A DNA stretch of 64,000 nucleotides, from assembly GCA_015680685.1 (NCBI GenBank), contig MNCI01020641.1, positions 167,911-231,910 on the forward strand, in the 5' to 3' direction. The notes under the pieces are model-generated. The model worked only from the letters and a program-made list of their open reading frames with translations, was not told where the DNA came from and made no database searches. A program made the translations under genes and the position numbers. Positions 47,807 to 60,425 of the stretch are shown here, in pieces (position 1 is the stretch's first letter; every line of letters starts with the position of its first letter). This stretch comes from Gnetum montanum. Its lineage: Eukaryota > Streptophyta > Gnetopsida > Gnetales > Gnetaceae.

Positions 47807-50800
47807 TATTATGTTAACTCATGTCATATCTGATTGGATCCAAGCTGGCAACCTTCCTAGGAAATTAGCTGATCTTGGAATTTCCCTTATCTATTTGTAG
47901 ATTGCTAGGAGCAAATCATGCAAAGCTCTTTTGGATTTAGGTTTTGGTGTTAATCTGATTTCCCATGACATGTATACTACATGGAACCTTCCACCTCTCA
48001 AGAAGAGTAATATCATATTAAAATTGATAGACCAATCCATCATTGTTCCATTGGGGCTGGCAGAAGATATTGCAACTACTATTTGTGGGTGGTCTTATCC
48101 TACCAATTTCCTAGTAATCAAAGTTGAAAACTGTAAGGGGGATTTTCCAATCATTATAGGAAGGGTGTGGCTAAGTACTATTGATGGAAGAATGGGCATA
48201 AGAGATCTTTCCTTAGAAATATCCAAGGAAAATGCATTCAAAAATATTGAGAAGAAACGAGTTCCATGCATCGCGTACAATGATATAGGATGCAACTATG
48301 TGTAGAAACTATGGTCCATGAAAAGAGCATCCATTTCCACATGCAGGCAATGTGCAAAAGATGCAAATATTTAAAGGTGCCTGTATGCAGTAGCCACAAA
48401 ATAAGAGGGCACCCAGTGATTAATAGCTAATTCTAAGAGCAACACAATTTGCATGAAACCAACTAAGAGCCTAACATGCACCTATGTTGTAGGCATGCAT
48501 GAAATAGAGCAAGTTCATCGACAACTCTTTGATGACAAAAATGATGATACCTATTGGGGAGAGGTTGAAATCCCTAAAATTTTTAAACAAAAACCCATAG
48601 AGTTAAAAACTCTAACTATTGGCCTAGAATACGCATTTCTAAAAAATGGAAAGCTAGTTATAATCAATGCTAAACTTGCTCTTAAACAAAAAGAGAAACT
48701 ATTAAAACTGGTTAACAAATGGCCAATAGCCTTTTCTTGGTCATATCTTAAAATCACTGGGATTAATCCACAAATATGGTAGCACCATATTTTTACTGAT
48801 CTGACCATGAAGCCAAGGAAGCAACCGCAGTAATGATTAAACCCCAAATTAAAGAAAATTTTCAAGGAGGAAATAGAACAACTCCTCAAGACAAGGTTAA
48901 TCTATCCTATTGCAGATAATGAGTGTGTCAACCCACTTGTGATTGTGCCAAAGAAAGATGACAAGTGGTGGGTTTGTATTGATTTAAGGCTGTTAAACAT
49001 AACAACATTCAAAGATCATTTTCCATTGCCATTTTTCGATCAAGTATTGGACATCATTTCTAGACATTACTATTATAGCTTTTTGGATGGTTATAGTGGC
49101 TATAACCAAATTCAAATTACACAAGAGGATTAGGCCAAAACTACATTCATGACTCCCTGGGAAAATTTTGCATATCAAAAGATGCCTTTTGGTCTATGCA
49201 ATGCTCCTACCACATTCCAACATTTGGTCTTGAGCATCTTTCAGCAACAAATTGGTAGCGGGGTGGAAGTCTTCATGGATGACTTTTCACTTATGGCACT
49301 ACATTCAAACAAGTCTTAGAAAACCTTGAGCAAGTATTAAAAAGATGTGTGAGGATAAACCTACGGCTCAATTGGAAAAAGAGCCATCTAATTGTCTAAG
49401 ATGGCATAGTCTTGGGGCACAAAATCTTACAAGTAGGGATTGAGGTAAAAAGATAAGGGTCATCCAAGGACTAACATGTCAACCAGAAATAGTTAAAAAT
49501 GTCTGGTCATTCCTTGAACACATTAGTTACTATTGGCGATTCATAGAGAATTTCTCTAAGATTGCAAAATCATTGGTCAAGCTAACAAAGAAAGATGTTT
49601 CATTTGTTTAAACTAAAGAATCTCAAAATACATTCTAATAGCTAAAGAAGAAACTCATAGAAACTCCAATTCTACAAGCACTAGACTAGTTCAAACCATT
49701 TCATATAATGATAGATGAATGAAATTATGCCTTGGGAGCCATGCTAATGTACTTGGATGATTAGAAATATCCATATTACATCCACTGCACAAGCCAAAGC
49801 ATTGTGGGTGCATAACTCAATTATACCACAATGGAGAAAAAACTTCTAGTAGTGGTGTATGCTTTGGAAAATTTTAGGCACTATGTGCTTGGGTACAAAG
49901 TGTTTGTGCATACTAACCATAGTGCCATTCGCTTCCCAATGAACAAGCCAATGATGAGGCCTCATGTCATATGGTGGCTAGTGATCTTGCAAGAATTTAA
50001 TCTTATAATGGTAGATTGAAAGGGGACTTAGAGCGTGGTCACCAACCATCTCTCTTAGTTAAGATGGAATGACAAAGAGGAGGAGAGCCCACTCTGTAAT
50101 TAATTTCTTGATGAAATCCTCTTGCCAAAGCAATTAATGACCAAGTGCCCGCAGAACCAAAATGGTATGATGACATCCTCACTTATTTTCTCACTCAAGA
50201 AATGCCACAAGATCTAGACCACAAGGAGAAACAACAGTTTCTTCATTAGGCCAAGCTCTTTATGAAAATTAATGGACACCTATACAAGGTGTGCATTGAT
50301 AGCCTAGTTCATTGGTATGCCCCATATACTGATCAACTGTGCATTCTCCAAGATTTTCATGAGGGCCCTCATGGAGGCCACTATTCAGGGAGATACATGG
50401 CCATTAAAATACTGATGGTAGGATACTATTGGCCAATAATCTTTAGGGATGCCCACCAATTTGTCTGATCTTGTGAACACTATCAATGAGATGATGGGAT
50501 GACCACACAAATGGAGAGACCTCAACAATGGATCTAACCATTAGAACCCTTTGACATTTGGGGCATGGACTTCATAGGTTACATCACACCCATGTCTAAT
50601 GGAAAGGCATACATTATCATTGTCATTGACTACTATACTAAATGGGTAAAAACAGTAGCCATCGTGACTATACATCATTCCATTAGAACCCTTTGACATT
50701 TGGGGCATGGACTTCATAGGTTACATCACACCCATGTCTAATGGAAAGGCATACATTATCATTGTCATTGACTACTATACTAAATGGGTAAAAACAGTAG

Positions 50801-51545
50801 CCATCGTGACTATACATCATTCACTATTGCTTAGTTTTTTCAATAACACATTTGGGGTGCCACATGCACTGATTTCTAATAATGGAACCCATTTTATAGG
50901 CATCACTTTTCACAAGCTCATGCAATGCTTAAGGGTTGTATGTAAATTAACAACACCTTACCACCTCCAAGCCAATGGTCAAGCAGAGGTTACTAACAAG
51001 GAGATTACAAAGATCTTAACGAAAACTATTAGCAAATATAGGAGAAACTAGAGCATAAAACTCAATGATCCCCTCTAGGCCTACCACTTAACATGGAAAC
51101 TCCCTATAGGCTAGTCTTCCTATGAACTGATGTACAAGAAACTACTCGTACTTCCTATTCAATCCAAACTTCATACACTTTCAATAGCCTATGACTTAGA
51201 TCTTCACTTGAGTTTAGCATAAAGAGAATGAATGATCAATATTAACATGCTAAATGAAAACTAATTAGTGGCCTTGTCCTTGAATGAAGTGCACAAGGCA
51301 TTTAGCAAGCAACGACATGACCTAAGAATAAGGAAAGTCAAATTTTAACCCAGAGATAAGGTCCTCTACTAGAACCCCACACATGTTAAACAATGAACTA
51401 AATTTCAAACATTTTTGAAGGGGCCTTATAAAATCAATGAAACCTTTCCTTCTGAGGCCATGATAATCTAAAAACTTGAAAGCCAAAATAAGAAACAATT
51501 GATCAAAATTCAACAAATAAAACCTTTCCACGAGCCCAAGCAAGC
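47807..51545 (+). pseudogene. pol of element D
   Basis: Protease: ALLDLGFGVNLISHDMY (about 47920-47960); the catalytic D-S/T-G is D-L-G. RT: VPKKDDKWWVCIDLRLLN, FLDGYSGYNQIQI, MPFGLCNAPTTFQ and VEVFMDDF (48600-49650); a frameshift follows MDDF. RNase H: 49700-50030. Integrase: HEGPHGGHYSGRY, FDIWGMDFIGY, a second Asp block changed to NNGTHF (Asp to Asn) and QANGQAEVTNKEI. A 142-bp tandem duplication lies in the core. Non-functional. Confidence 0.9.
50539..50822 (+). repeat. Identical 142-bp tandem duplication in D integrase
   Basis: Copies 50539-50680 and 50681-50822 start CATTAGAACCC and end ACATCATTC with no difference seen. The unit covers the first catalytic Asp region (FDIWGMDF). 142 is not a multiple of three, so the duplication also shifts the frame. 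Confidence 0.98.
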
Positions 51546-53667
51546 CAATGTAATGAATACCTCATCGAATGGACAACCTCGCTCAATCTTTTGGACCTCC
51601 TTCTTCCAACTTATTTGTGGGGAAGATGGTCATCTATGCTAACCATTTACATAACTCCTTAATTTTTCTATGTTTTTTTTTTTACACTTTGTTTATTTTA
51701 CACCATTTTTTGTTTTACACCATCATTGGTACATTTGATTTTTCTTGAATATTTTACACTTTCTTGTATAATTTCCTTTGTTTTAGGTGTGATTTTCTAA
51801 ATTTTTACTAATAAAGTGCTTTGTGCCAATAGGACACAGTGGTGTTGTAGTTTTTGTTAATGGTGGTTTGTAGTTATTATTTTTTATTGCTAATGTTTGG
51901 TTTCTATTTTTGAATTTTGGTACCAATAACTAAGACATGGTTTCTTTTTCATGGAACAAGTAGTGAGTCCATGATATCCACCAATTCACAAACTCTATGG
52001 TTTTCCTTATTTTGAGAGTATGAAGTCCCTTTTCATGAAGTAAAACTTTAATGAACTTGTGACCTTGGTAGTTTCTAGACTTGGAAAGGATTCAATGGTT
52101 TGAATAAGGTGTGACATCAAGGGAACTCAATCCTCTCTATACCCTTATACTTACTTGGGTGCATGAGTGTTTTCATAGATTTCTTATCATCCTATGTTGA
52201 CCAATAACAGGAAGTTTAATAAGTCTTTGCATGATGTGGTTCCCATCTAAAAAAACACAAAATAAAAAAAATTGAAAAAATGATAAAGAATAGAAAAAAT
52301 GATGATGGGAATTCAAAGCAAATCCCATAGAAAAAATAATAGGCTACAAGCACTAGTTATGGAACTAGAAAGACATGTTGCCCATGCCTAAAGGTCCCCT
52401 CTAACTAAGGTCCTTTCTCACTTTTTTCTTCTCTTTTCTTCTCTATAATGAATGGTGATTGATCTGTGGGAGTACTCTTGTATCTCAAGGGGGTGGACCA
52501 ATCTTAGAGTCATGACGCAAAGTCACTAAATGTGGTTGGTTTGGTCTGGACTAAGGATGGATTTTATCAGGTCATTTAACCACAAAATTTATGAGGGGCT
52601 TCATGTGACCTTAATCGGGAACTCCATTCCACTTTCTCTCTCATCCATCTATCCTTTTCATGACTCACCTCACTATCAATGTCTGTGTCCTTGTTTGATG
52701 TCTTGGTTTGACATGCCTAAACTTTTAGGTAGATTCTTCCAAGTTTTGGTCCTTAACTTTCATAATCAATAATCACCTATGGGGCCCACAGACTCCTTAG
52801 GTTGAGGTTATGCAAGAGTAAAAAGGGATGTGCCTACTATGGGAAGACCCACTTGCATATCTCTTTGTTGGATTAGTTAAGTACCTTCCTTAGACATTCC
52901 GGCAATTCAAGCCTTCATGTGCCCCATCCAATGCATCCAATTGTGCACTCCTTAAGGTAATTTATTCAATGAACACATTCTCTACACAATTTTTCAATTT
53001 CTAAGCTTTCAATCATCCTATTTGATGATTTCATTGAATTCTTGGCTTTTCTAGAACTTCATGGATCCCACTTTCATCAAAAAACTCAAGTTGAAAAATT
53101 CAAGTTGAAAAATTTTGTTTACACCCTTCATAAATGGGTACCCATTGATGAACCCCCCTACATATACGAGCCCCCTTATACGGGACCCCTTTGATGCAAC
53201 ACAAAAATAGTATATGTATACATGTCCACAATTTGAATTTTTCACATTTCCTTTCAAACTCCAGAGTAGTTTTTGTAGTTTTCAAAGCCCATAACCTTCC
53301 AAAATCCATATCTTCATAATTTTTTGTCCAAATCACTTCGTTTTTTGACCTTGTAGCTATCGAAGGTAAGCTCTTAGTCATGAGGCCATAAACCTAAATT
53401 TTTTGACAAAAAATTTTCCTAAATGTTTCTAACTCCCATAAAGGTTTAACAAAGAAACCAACATGAAAACATCAAATTACAAAAGTTAAACCCTTCCAAC
53501 CATCTCTGGTAACACTTTGAACTTAAAAATTAATAAATAATAATAAAATAACCAATATACCATGGTCCAACCTTAACCTAAGTGTAATGAATTGACAAGA
53601 TGAGGTATCAAAACATTATAAGTTACACATTATATATACTAATCCTTGGATGTGTTGTGACCACAAA
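51546..53667 (+). other. Post-integrase noncoding segment of element D
   Basis: About 2.1 kb, collinear in patches with B 38450-39660. No ORF is conserved between the two. It ends at a TGTGTTGTGACCACAA block before the ORF3 ATG, similar to B's TGTGTTGTGTGTGCAG but without the AG. Confidence 0.6.
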
Positions 53668-56512
53668 TGGTACCAAAGGGAAAGCATACAAGAAGGAGGA
53701 CCATCACAACCACAAGACAAATGACCATGAATGGGAAAGAGCTAAGAACATGCCCAAGAACAACAAGTAGCAACCCATGCTACAAGACCTCTTAGGGAGG
53801 AGCCCAAAGTGGAATCTATCCATCAAATTCTAGAATAAGTAGCAACAATAGAGCAATCCCATTGGGATGAGGCACTAGCTCCACAAGCAAACCTTGAGAT
53901 AACCTTGATAGAAACTTGTCTCAAGTAGATCAAATCAAATGAGGTTTAAAAAATGGTGCTCCAAGAGCTGAATTTTCGCTCTTTCTTTGAGCAAGCACCT
54001 CAAGAAGTACTAGATCAACTAAAGACCTCTCCCATGTGGCCCATCATCACTTCCAGTAGGGACTAGTACATTGGAGAGATGTTCTTATTCTGGAATAATA
54101 AGCAAGCAAGTTCAATGGTCAAGATCAAGGATATTTCAGTGTCCTACTCAATGCAAGCCATTTCAAAGGCACTTGGGTTGTTGGAAATTGGGGTGAATCT
54201 CATTGAGATTCCAATACAAGAAGACACTAGCATTAAGAAAGAATGGATACAGCAATGTTATGGCATCGACCTAAGAAGTTCGGTGCACTCACACTAGCGG
54301 AGAGAATCTACTACAAGATTGTGGCCTTTTACCTTAATCCAACAATGAGACTAAGCAAGATTAGTGCCTTCTCTGTCCATGTGTGTGCTGCTCTAAGTAG
54401 CAGATTCCCTATCAACCTTCCACGGCTAATCTATCTTGAAATAGAAAAGTAGTTCAAGGAAAACAAACATGAAAGGAAGGCTCTCCCCTTTCCATGCCTT
54501 ACTGAAAAACTATGTTGGAGGGGAGGAATAACCTACTATACAAATGAAAAAGTCCAACGTGCTCCATCTGCCAACTTACTGAAGAAGATGAAGGACAAAG
54601 TCCCTACAAAATTCATCCAAGAAGAGGAGTAGCAACCACCACCTCCACCACCCACTCAACAAACAATATTAAACATCGCTGCAACTTCTCAATGGTTGCA
54701 GGAACTCTGAGAATGGCTCTTAAGTAGGCAAGAGTAACAAGCATGAACAAGTGGTGGTGATCCATCTATGTACCAACCAACAATGAGTTACCTAAATGAA
54801 GTGGCTTGAACAATTAGCCAAATGGAGGCAAGTGGACCAATCTTTTTGGCCCAAAGAATGCAGTTTTCTATAAGATTGAATCCTAGCACTTGAGAGGTAA
54901 TAGTATCCCTCTTGAAATAACAACAATTCCTAGAAATATCTAGGAACGTCGCTACTTTTTCAGTGCACTTGGAGGAGGACAAGGAGGCAACAATTTTGGT
55001 GATGCAAAACTAGGGGTAGGAGACAACAGTGGAGGTGATCAGTGATAGAATTTCTAAAACATAAAATACACCTACGATGTCTATACCAAGCATCTATCCA
55101 CTTAAAGATGTGTAGATGTTCGTAGGGATAGTAAGAGGTAAGTTGAGCGTAGCACAGCATGAACAATTGTTGGACCAACTAGTGGGAACTAGGTAACCAA
55201 TTCTGGACATCTTTGACCTTCTAAATAACATAACTACAACCCAATCGAAGCTGTTAGAAGCAAGGGGCAAGAACATCATTTTGGAGGGGCAACTCAAAAT
55301 AGCCAAAGAGCTAAATGAACACTTAGGTGTGGAGGTTGTTGAATTAAGAGCCTAGATTATTAACCTTACATTCCTCAACCCAACAATGATAAAGGATGAA
55401 GCTCTTGAATAGCTTCACACAAGATTGAAAGGGGTTGAGGGTGCAAGGGAGATGGTGGTGTTCTATTGATTCTTGGTAAAGGTCACTTAGCATAAAATTC
55501 AAAAGGCCTTGGATCAAACCCACTAGGAGAATGTACAACTGACCTTAGAGAATCATCGCCTATGAAATGTTGATGCACAAAAATAATAGATGGTAGATTT
55601 CATCCATCAATAGTAGGAGCAACTAGCCAAGGAGATTAGTAGCAAAAAAATAGAAACATCTTCATGAAGGAGATCCATTCTTTTTATTAAAAGACTATAA
55701 TCAAAGTAGCTACCTAGAAATTAGAGGCTCTTAAATTTGAGAGAGTCAAAAATCACTACAGAGATTAGGTTGGTCTATAGAAAGAAGTTAATGAAAAACA
55801 CATCCAATTGGCAAAGGAAAAAGTAAATAAGATCCTCTAGCAAGTAAGAGAGATATGGCAACCTATCATTGATGGGATAGATGTCTATAACAAAACAAAG
55901 ATTCACATGAAGGAGTTGAAGATTGAGAAGATGAAAGAATACATGGATCTTGCCAATATTTGATATGCAAATCTAGCTATGCTGACTATTAGATGGCTAT
56001 GGTCTAAATTGGAGAAACAAATGGTCAGCTCATACTTGTTGTACAAGGTAAAGTTCAAGCACCATAAGAACACCAAGCAAAAGCATACACTGGAAAATGC
56101 AAAACTTGAGGTTCTTAAGGTGAAGTTCATTGATCAAAGATCAACTACTGAGAACTTGGCCAAGAGGATGAATGACTAGTAAAAACTACAAAATGCACTC
56201 AAGGCATTCGATATTGAGCACACACAATTCGCTGCCTGGTTTGTCAATGTGGAGGAGTTATTTCCAGTAATGCCCTATCCATGGGACATTCCCATTCCAA
56301 CCAACATTGGTGATGCTGCGTGGACTATGAATAATCCCTGAAGTAAGGAGGAGAAGATGAAGGCATTGTTAGATGCCTTTCACCTTCCAACGAAAGTAGG
56401 AACTACAACAAGATAGCCACAACTACCTCAACCATCGCATGCATCCAAAGCAAGAGAAGGTCCTTCAAAACCTCAAGAACCTCCACCACTTGGGATCATC
56501 TGATCTTTCAAA
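53668..56512 (+). pseudogene. ORF3 of element D, large protein of unknown function
   Basis: It starts at ATG 53668 (MVPKGKH). N-terminal blocks: PMWPIITSSRD-YIGEM and FWNNKQ. Core (54079-54300): VKIKDISVSYSMQAISKALG. After a frameshift, LAERIYYKIVAFYLNP, FPINLPRLIYLEIEK and LPFPCLTEKLCWRGGITYYT (54250-54540). Then a proline run (about 54640), a long Lys/Glu/Leu-rich region likely to be coiled coil (55200-56170), FAAWFVNVEELFPVMPYPWD (56230 onward) and a Pro/Gln-rich end PLGII. The family is about 900 residues. It sits where plant Gypsy elements carry env-like ORFs, but no membrane segment is visible. The same protein occurs in element C. Confidence 0.75.
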
Positions 56513-56664
56513 CCATCTTCATGCCATTAGAGGAAGTGTTTTCCATTTTTGTTAGTCATGTTCTAGCACTTATTTTTGTTGTGTTAGTTTTTTTGTATCA
56601 TATGTCAATCAATAATCCCATACCTTCCCAATTTTGTAAAGAACTCAAGGATAAGTTTTCATTC

Positions 56665-56677
56665 GGTCATGGGCATA
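56665..56677 (+). promoter_or_regulatory. Polypurine tract of element D
   Basis: GGTCATGGGCATA abuts the 3' LTR, shorter in purines than in B and C. Confidence 0.65.
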
Positions 56678-57579
56678 TGATGAAGTTTCTTCAATTGGTT
56701 GCATTGATGGGATCCCATCGATGCAACTCCATCAATGGGATCCCATCAACATAGGGTTCCCACGTTGACATGTACCCATCGACATAGGGTTTTCCACATT
56801 GACGTGTACCTATCAACGTGACATCCTAGTATGTCTATAAATATGGCATCCCAGCCATGTTAATGGAGGTGAGAATTTCAGTTGCTAGCAGAGTTCTTGT
56901 AGTTTGATTCCATAAGAGATAGAATAATTTTCTAAGTGCCCATAGTAGTAGTCAAGAAGTGTACGAATCTTTATTCAAGCATTGTTATACCAAAGCACAA
57001 CAATGTGTGCAGAAATAAAGATGAGCTTTTTGATAAACCTTGTAGCACTTGGACTAGCTTAATGATTTATTTATGCATTTATTATTTTCATTAATTAAGT
57101 GACTAATTAAGCTAGAATGATTAATACTTTAAGTAATTAATTAATCTAAATAGACTAGCACACATAAGTACGATCACTTTGAGCATACGTATAACACTTG
57201 GTAATCCCAGTAGTGCTCAACGTTTGGTCACCCAGCAGTGTTGTATGTGTTTAGGATGTGTACAAAAAGTGGGACCAAATGCTTCTGTTAGGATAGTTAG
57301 CTATTAATTAGCAATTAAATTAGTTGAATTAAATCTATTACCAACCTTAGGCAAAAAAAAGATAAAATAATAAAAATCATGTGTCTCAATTGCACTTAAC
57401 CATACAACTGAGCTTTACAAGTGTAGTTAGGAAGACAATGATCATTCCATAATTAGATTCACCTTCTAAATTGAAGCCTATGTATGAGAACACTAGAAAT
57501 CCATGGAATTCGACCAGATTGCACATGAATGCCTTAGTGATTTGTATGGTTAGGCGTATGGGTACCTCACCGCTCATCA
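56678..57579 (+). mobile_element. 3' LTR of element D
   Basis: 902 bp, TGATGAAGTT to GCTCATCA. TATA at 56836-56843. The 158-bp head holds the perfect palindrome GATGGGATCCCATC (56706-56719), a near copy at 56733-56746, and CATCGACATAGGG/CATTGACGTG modules. Element C RNase H resumes at 57580. Confidence 0.92.
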
Positions 57580-60425
57580 TCAACTACAACAATTTTAGTT
57601 TCTTTCTTTTCTATCATATTGATGTCAAACTCCTACAATATCATAAGGCATCGTATCATCCTTGGACTAATCAGTAATTTATTCATCAAAAATTTAATGG
57701 CACTATGATCCATGTGCATATAAATAGAATACCCAAGAATATAATATCTGAATTTTTCAAGTGTATACACCATGGCCGTAAGCTCCTTTTATGTAGTGAT
57801 GTAATTAAGTTGTGCTCCAATGATGCTTTGACTGGCACAGTGTATGTAATATGGTCTTTTCTGATCATCAAGTTGAGTGAGTATTGCATCCAGTGCATAG
57901 TTTGAAGCATCTGTCATAATGTGGAAAGGCTTAGACCAATCTAGAGCTTAAAGGATTGGTATTTCAATCAACTTCTATTTTAATGTCTCAAATGTCTTCT
58001 CACACTATTCTGTCCATTGAAATGATGCATCTTTCTTTGTAAGTTCTACTAGCAGCTTTGCTATCTTTAAAAATTCTCAATAAATCTCTTACAATATCCT
58101 ATATGACTAAGGAATGATTTGGCATCCTTAATAGTCTGTGGCCTCTAGGTGATGTTTTGAATAACTCTTATCTTATCGAGATCTACCTCTATTCTTGTTT
58201 AAGATTCTTTATGTCCAAGAACAATACCATCTTGGACCATTAAATAGCTTTTTTGTCAATTGAGCTTTAGATTAGTTTTAACACATCTTTTGAAAACCTA
58301 CTCTAATTGATTCAATGCTTGTTTGAAGTTTAGTCCATAATGGAAAAGTCATCCATGAATACTTCCACTCCATTGCTGGTCTATTTTTGGAAAATGCTCA
58401 GTACAATTCTTTGTAAAGTAGTGGGAGCATTACACAAGCCAAAAGACATTTTCTTATAGGTAAACATCCCTATGAAATAGTGAATGCAGTCTTCTCTTAA
58501 TCTTCTAGTGCAATACAGATTTGGTTATACCTGTTATACCCATCAAGAAAATTTTAGTACTAATGTCTTACAATGGTGTTGAGGACTTAGTCAAAAAATG
58601 GTAAAGGAAAATGATCCTTGAATGTGGCTAAATTCAACAATCAAAAATCTATGCAGACCCTCTACTTTCCACCTTTCTTTGGTACAATGACTAAGGAACT
58701 TATCCATTCACTATCTACTATTAGATAGACAAATCCTGCCTTTAATAGCTTATCCAATTTTTATTTGACCACTTCTTTGAGTTTAGGATTTAGTCTTCTT
58801 TGAGGTTGGTGGTGAGGTTTGACAATTAGATATGTAAAAATTTTGTGTTGACATATGCATGGATCTATACCTATTATTTCATCATAGGACCATGCAAATA
58901 TTATTGGCCATTTATTTACCACTTTCAATAATCTTCTCTTTTACTTTTTATCAAGATTGGCATTGATAATTATCGGTTTCTTTTTATTCAAAAAAGCATA
59001 CTCTAGTACATCTGGTAGGGCTTTCAATTCTAAAGGTTCTGGTTCATACTTATCTGGAATTTCTAGTTGGCCCCATTTGATGTCTTTTTCTTGATATGAT
59101 TGTATGTAGGAATGTTTCTTTATTAACTATTCTAACTCATTAGTTTCTTCAACATAGGCACTTGTAATTTGATTAAATGGTTCCATGCACATTTTAGACT
59201 CTATATTTTTTAGTAATCAACCATTGTGTGTCTTCTTGTTTGGTGGTTGCTACATATAGGCATTCTTATACACATATATCTTCTATACATTGATTACCTG
59301 TTGTATTGGTTTCTCATTTTATGACAAAGATTTTCTGCATGCAATTGCACTTGTTATTGCTATATGTAATACATGGAACTTGGTGTCTCTATATGATTTT
59401 GGCTTCATCTTCCTTGGAGCTTTGCAAGGGCAAGTCTCTAATTCCTAACTTAGTATCTACAGTGCCAAGCCATGCTCTTCCCATGATTATAGGAAATTTC
59501 CCTTTGTTTTTCCCCACATGTATAACTAAAAAATCAGCAGGATAAGACCAACCACTTATAGTGGTGATGATATTGTTTACTTTTCCTAGTGGAATAGTGA
59601 TTGATTAACCTACAAACCTAGTCAAATATTGCTTTTCTTTAGTGGAGGAAGATTCTAGGCTTTGTACATATCTTGTAAAATTAGTTTTACTCTTAACCTA
59701 GAATCTAGTAGAGCTTTGCATGGTTTATGACTTGCTATTCAGAGATATACGAAGGGAATTCCAAGATCTATTCTCTTCTTAGGAAGTCCTCCTACCTTGA
59801 TCTAGTGTGTGATGGTTTGAGTGAGCATGATAATGGTTAAATTCGTATATGTAGAATGTGGAAGCTTGGTGTTCCTTTGAGAAGTATGTGTGGATAAAGT
59901 TAATGTAGGTGAAGTTTCACTCCTTTGAATCTTTTCTGAACTTGTTCTAAAAAATGGATGTTTCCAAGATCTAGGTTCATTTACCCTCACATCCTCTTGT
60001 GTATTGATTGCCTTAGTAGCATTATTTTGTTGTAGTTGTGTTGGTAGTTCTTCTTGCATAACCAATGGCAATACCAGTGGTAGAGAGTTAGGAGGTTGGA
60101 TTGATGAACCAACTATTGGTTGATGTGCATAAGAATTAAGATTCATTCACGAAGTAGTGGGTATGTAATACTCTAGTGGATAGTAGTAAGAGAAGGTATG
60201 AATTGAAGCATTTCCTAAAGATATTAGACATTGAATGTAGTATCCATAAGGATCTAGTTTCCTATATGGATATTGCTGCCTTAGCAATGGCATTCTCCAT
60301 ACTTGTGGTTGTTGCCACTACTGCTAGTATTGCTCCTAGGATTGAGGGTAGGCTCCACTTGGATAATAGAATAATTAGTAAGGTTGTTAACAATTACCTT
60401 GTGGGTAAGGTAATCATTTTGGCAT
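57580..60425 (-). pseudogene. pol N-terminal half of element C (protease, RT, RNase H)
   Basis: Reading leftward: proline-rich linker and protease with KALLDSRLRVKLI (about 59700-60140), RT with FGLCNAPTTLQR and VEVFMDDFS (58330-58450), RNase H with TDASNYALDAIL, RPYYIHCASQSI and MDHSAIKFLMNK (57590-57930), ending ERKETKIVVV at the D insertion. Many stops and frameshifts. The protease triad is D-S-R. Confidence 0.85.

Larger units (their letters stand above)
45010..57579 (+). mobile_element. Element D: Ty3/Gypsy with full ORF3, inserted in C
   Basis: 5' LTR lacking its U3 head (about 45010-45703), decayed primer site, gag, pol, noncoding segment, ORF3, polypurine tract and complete 3' LTR (56678-57579). 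The guest interrupts element C between RNase H and integrase. The left junction has lost about 220 bp of D plus ~170 bp of C, so no target duplication remains. Confidence 0.9.

Noticed and set aside
53668-56512. ORF3 as a true retroviral envelope
   Set aside because: No signal peptide, transmembrane segment or furin-like site is visible; only the position is env-like.
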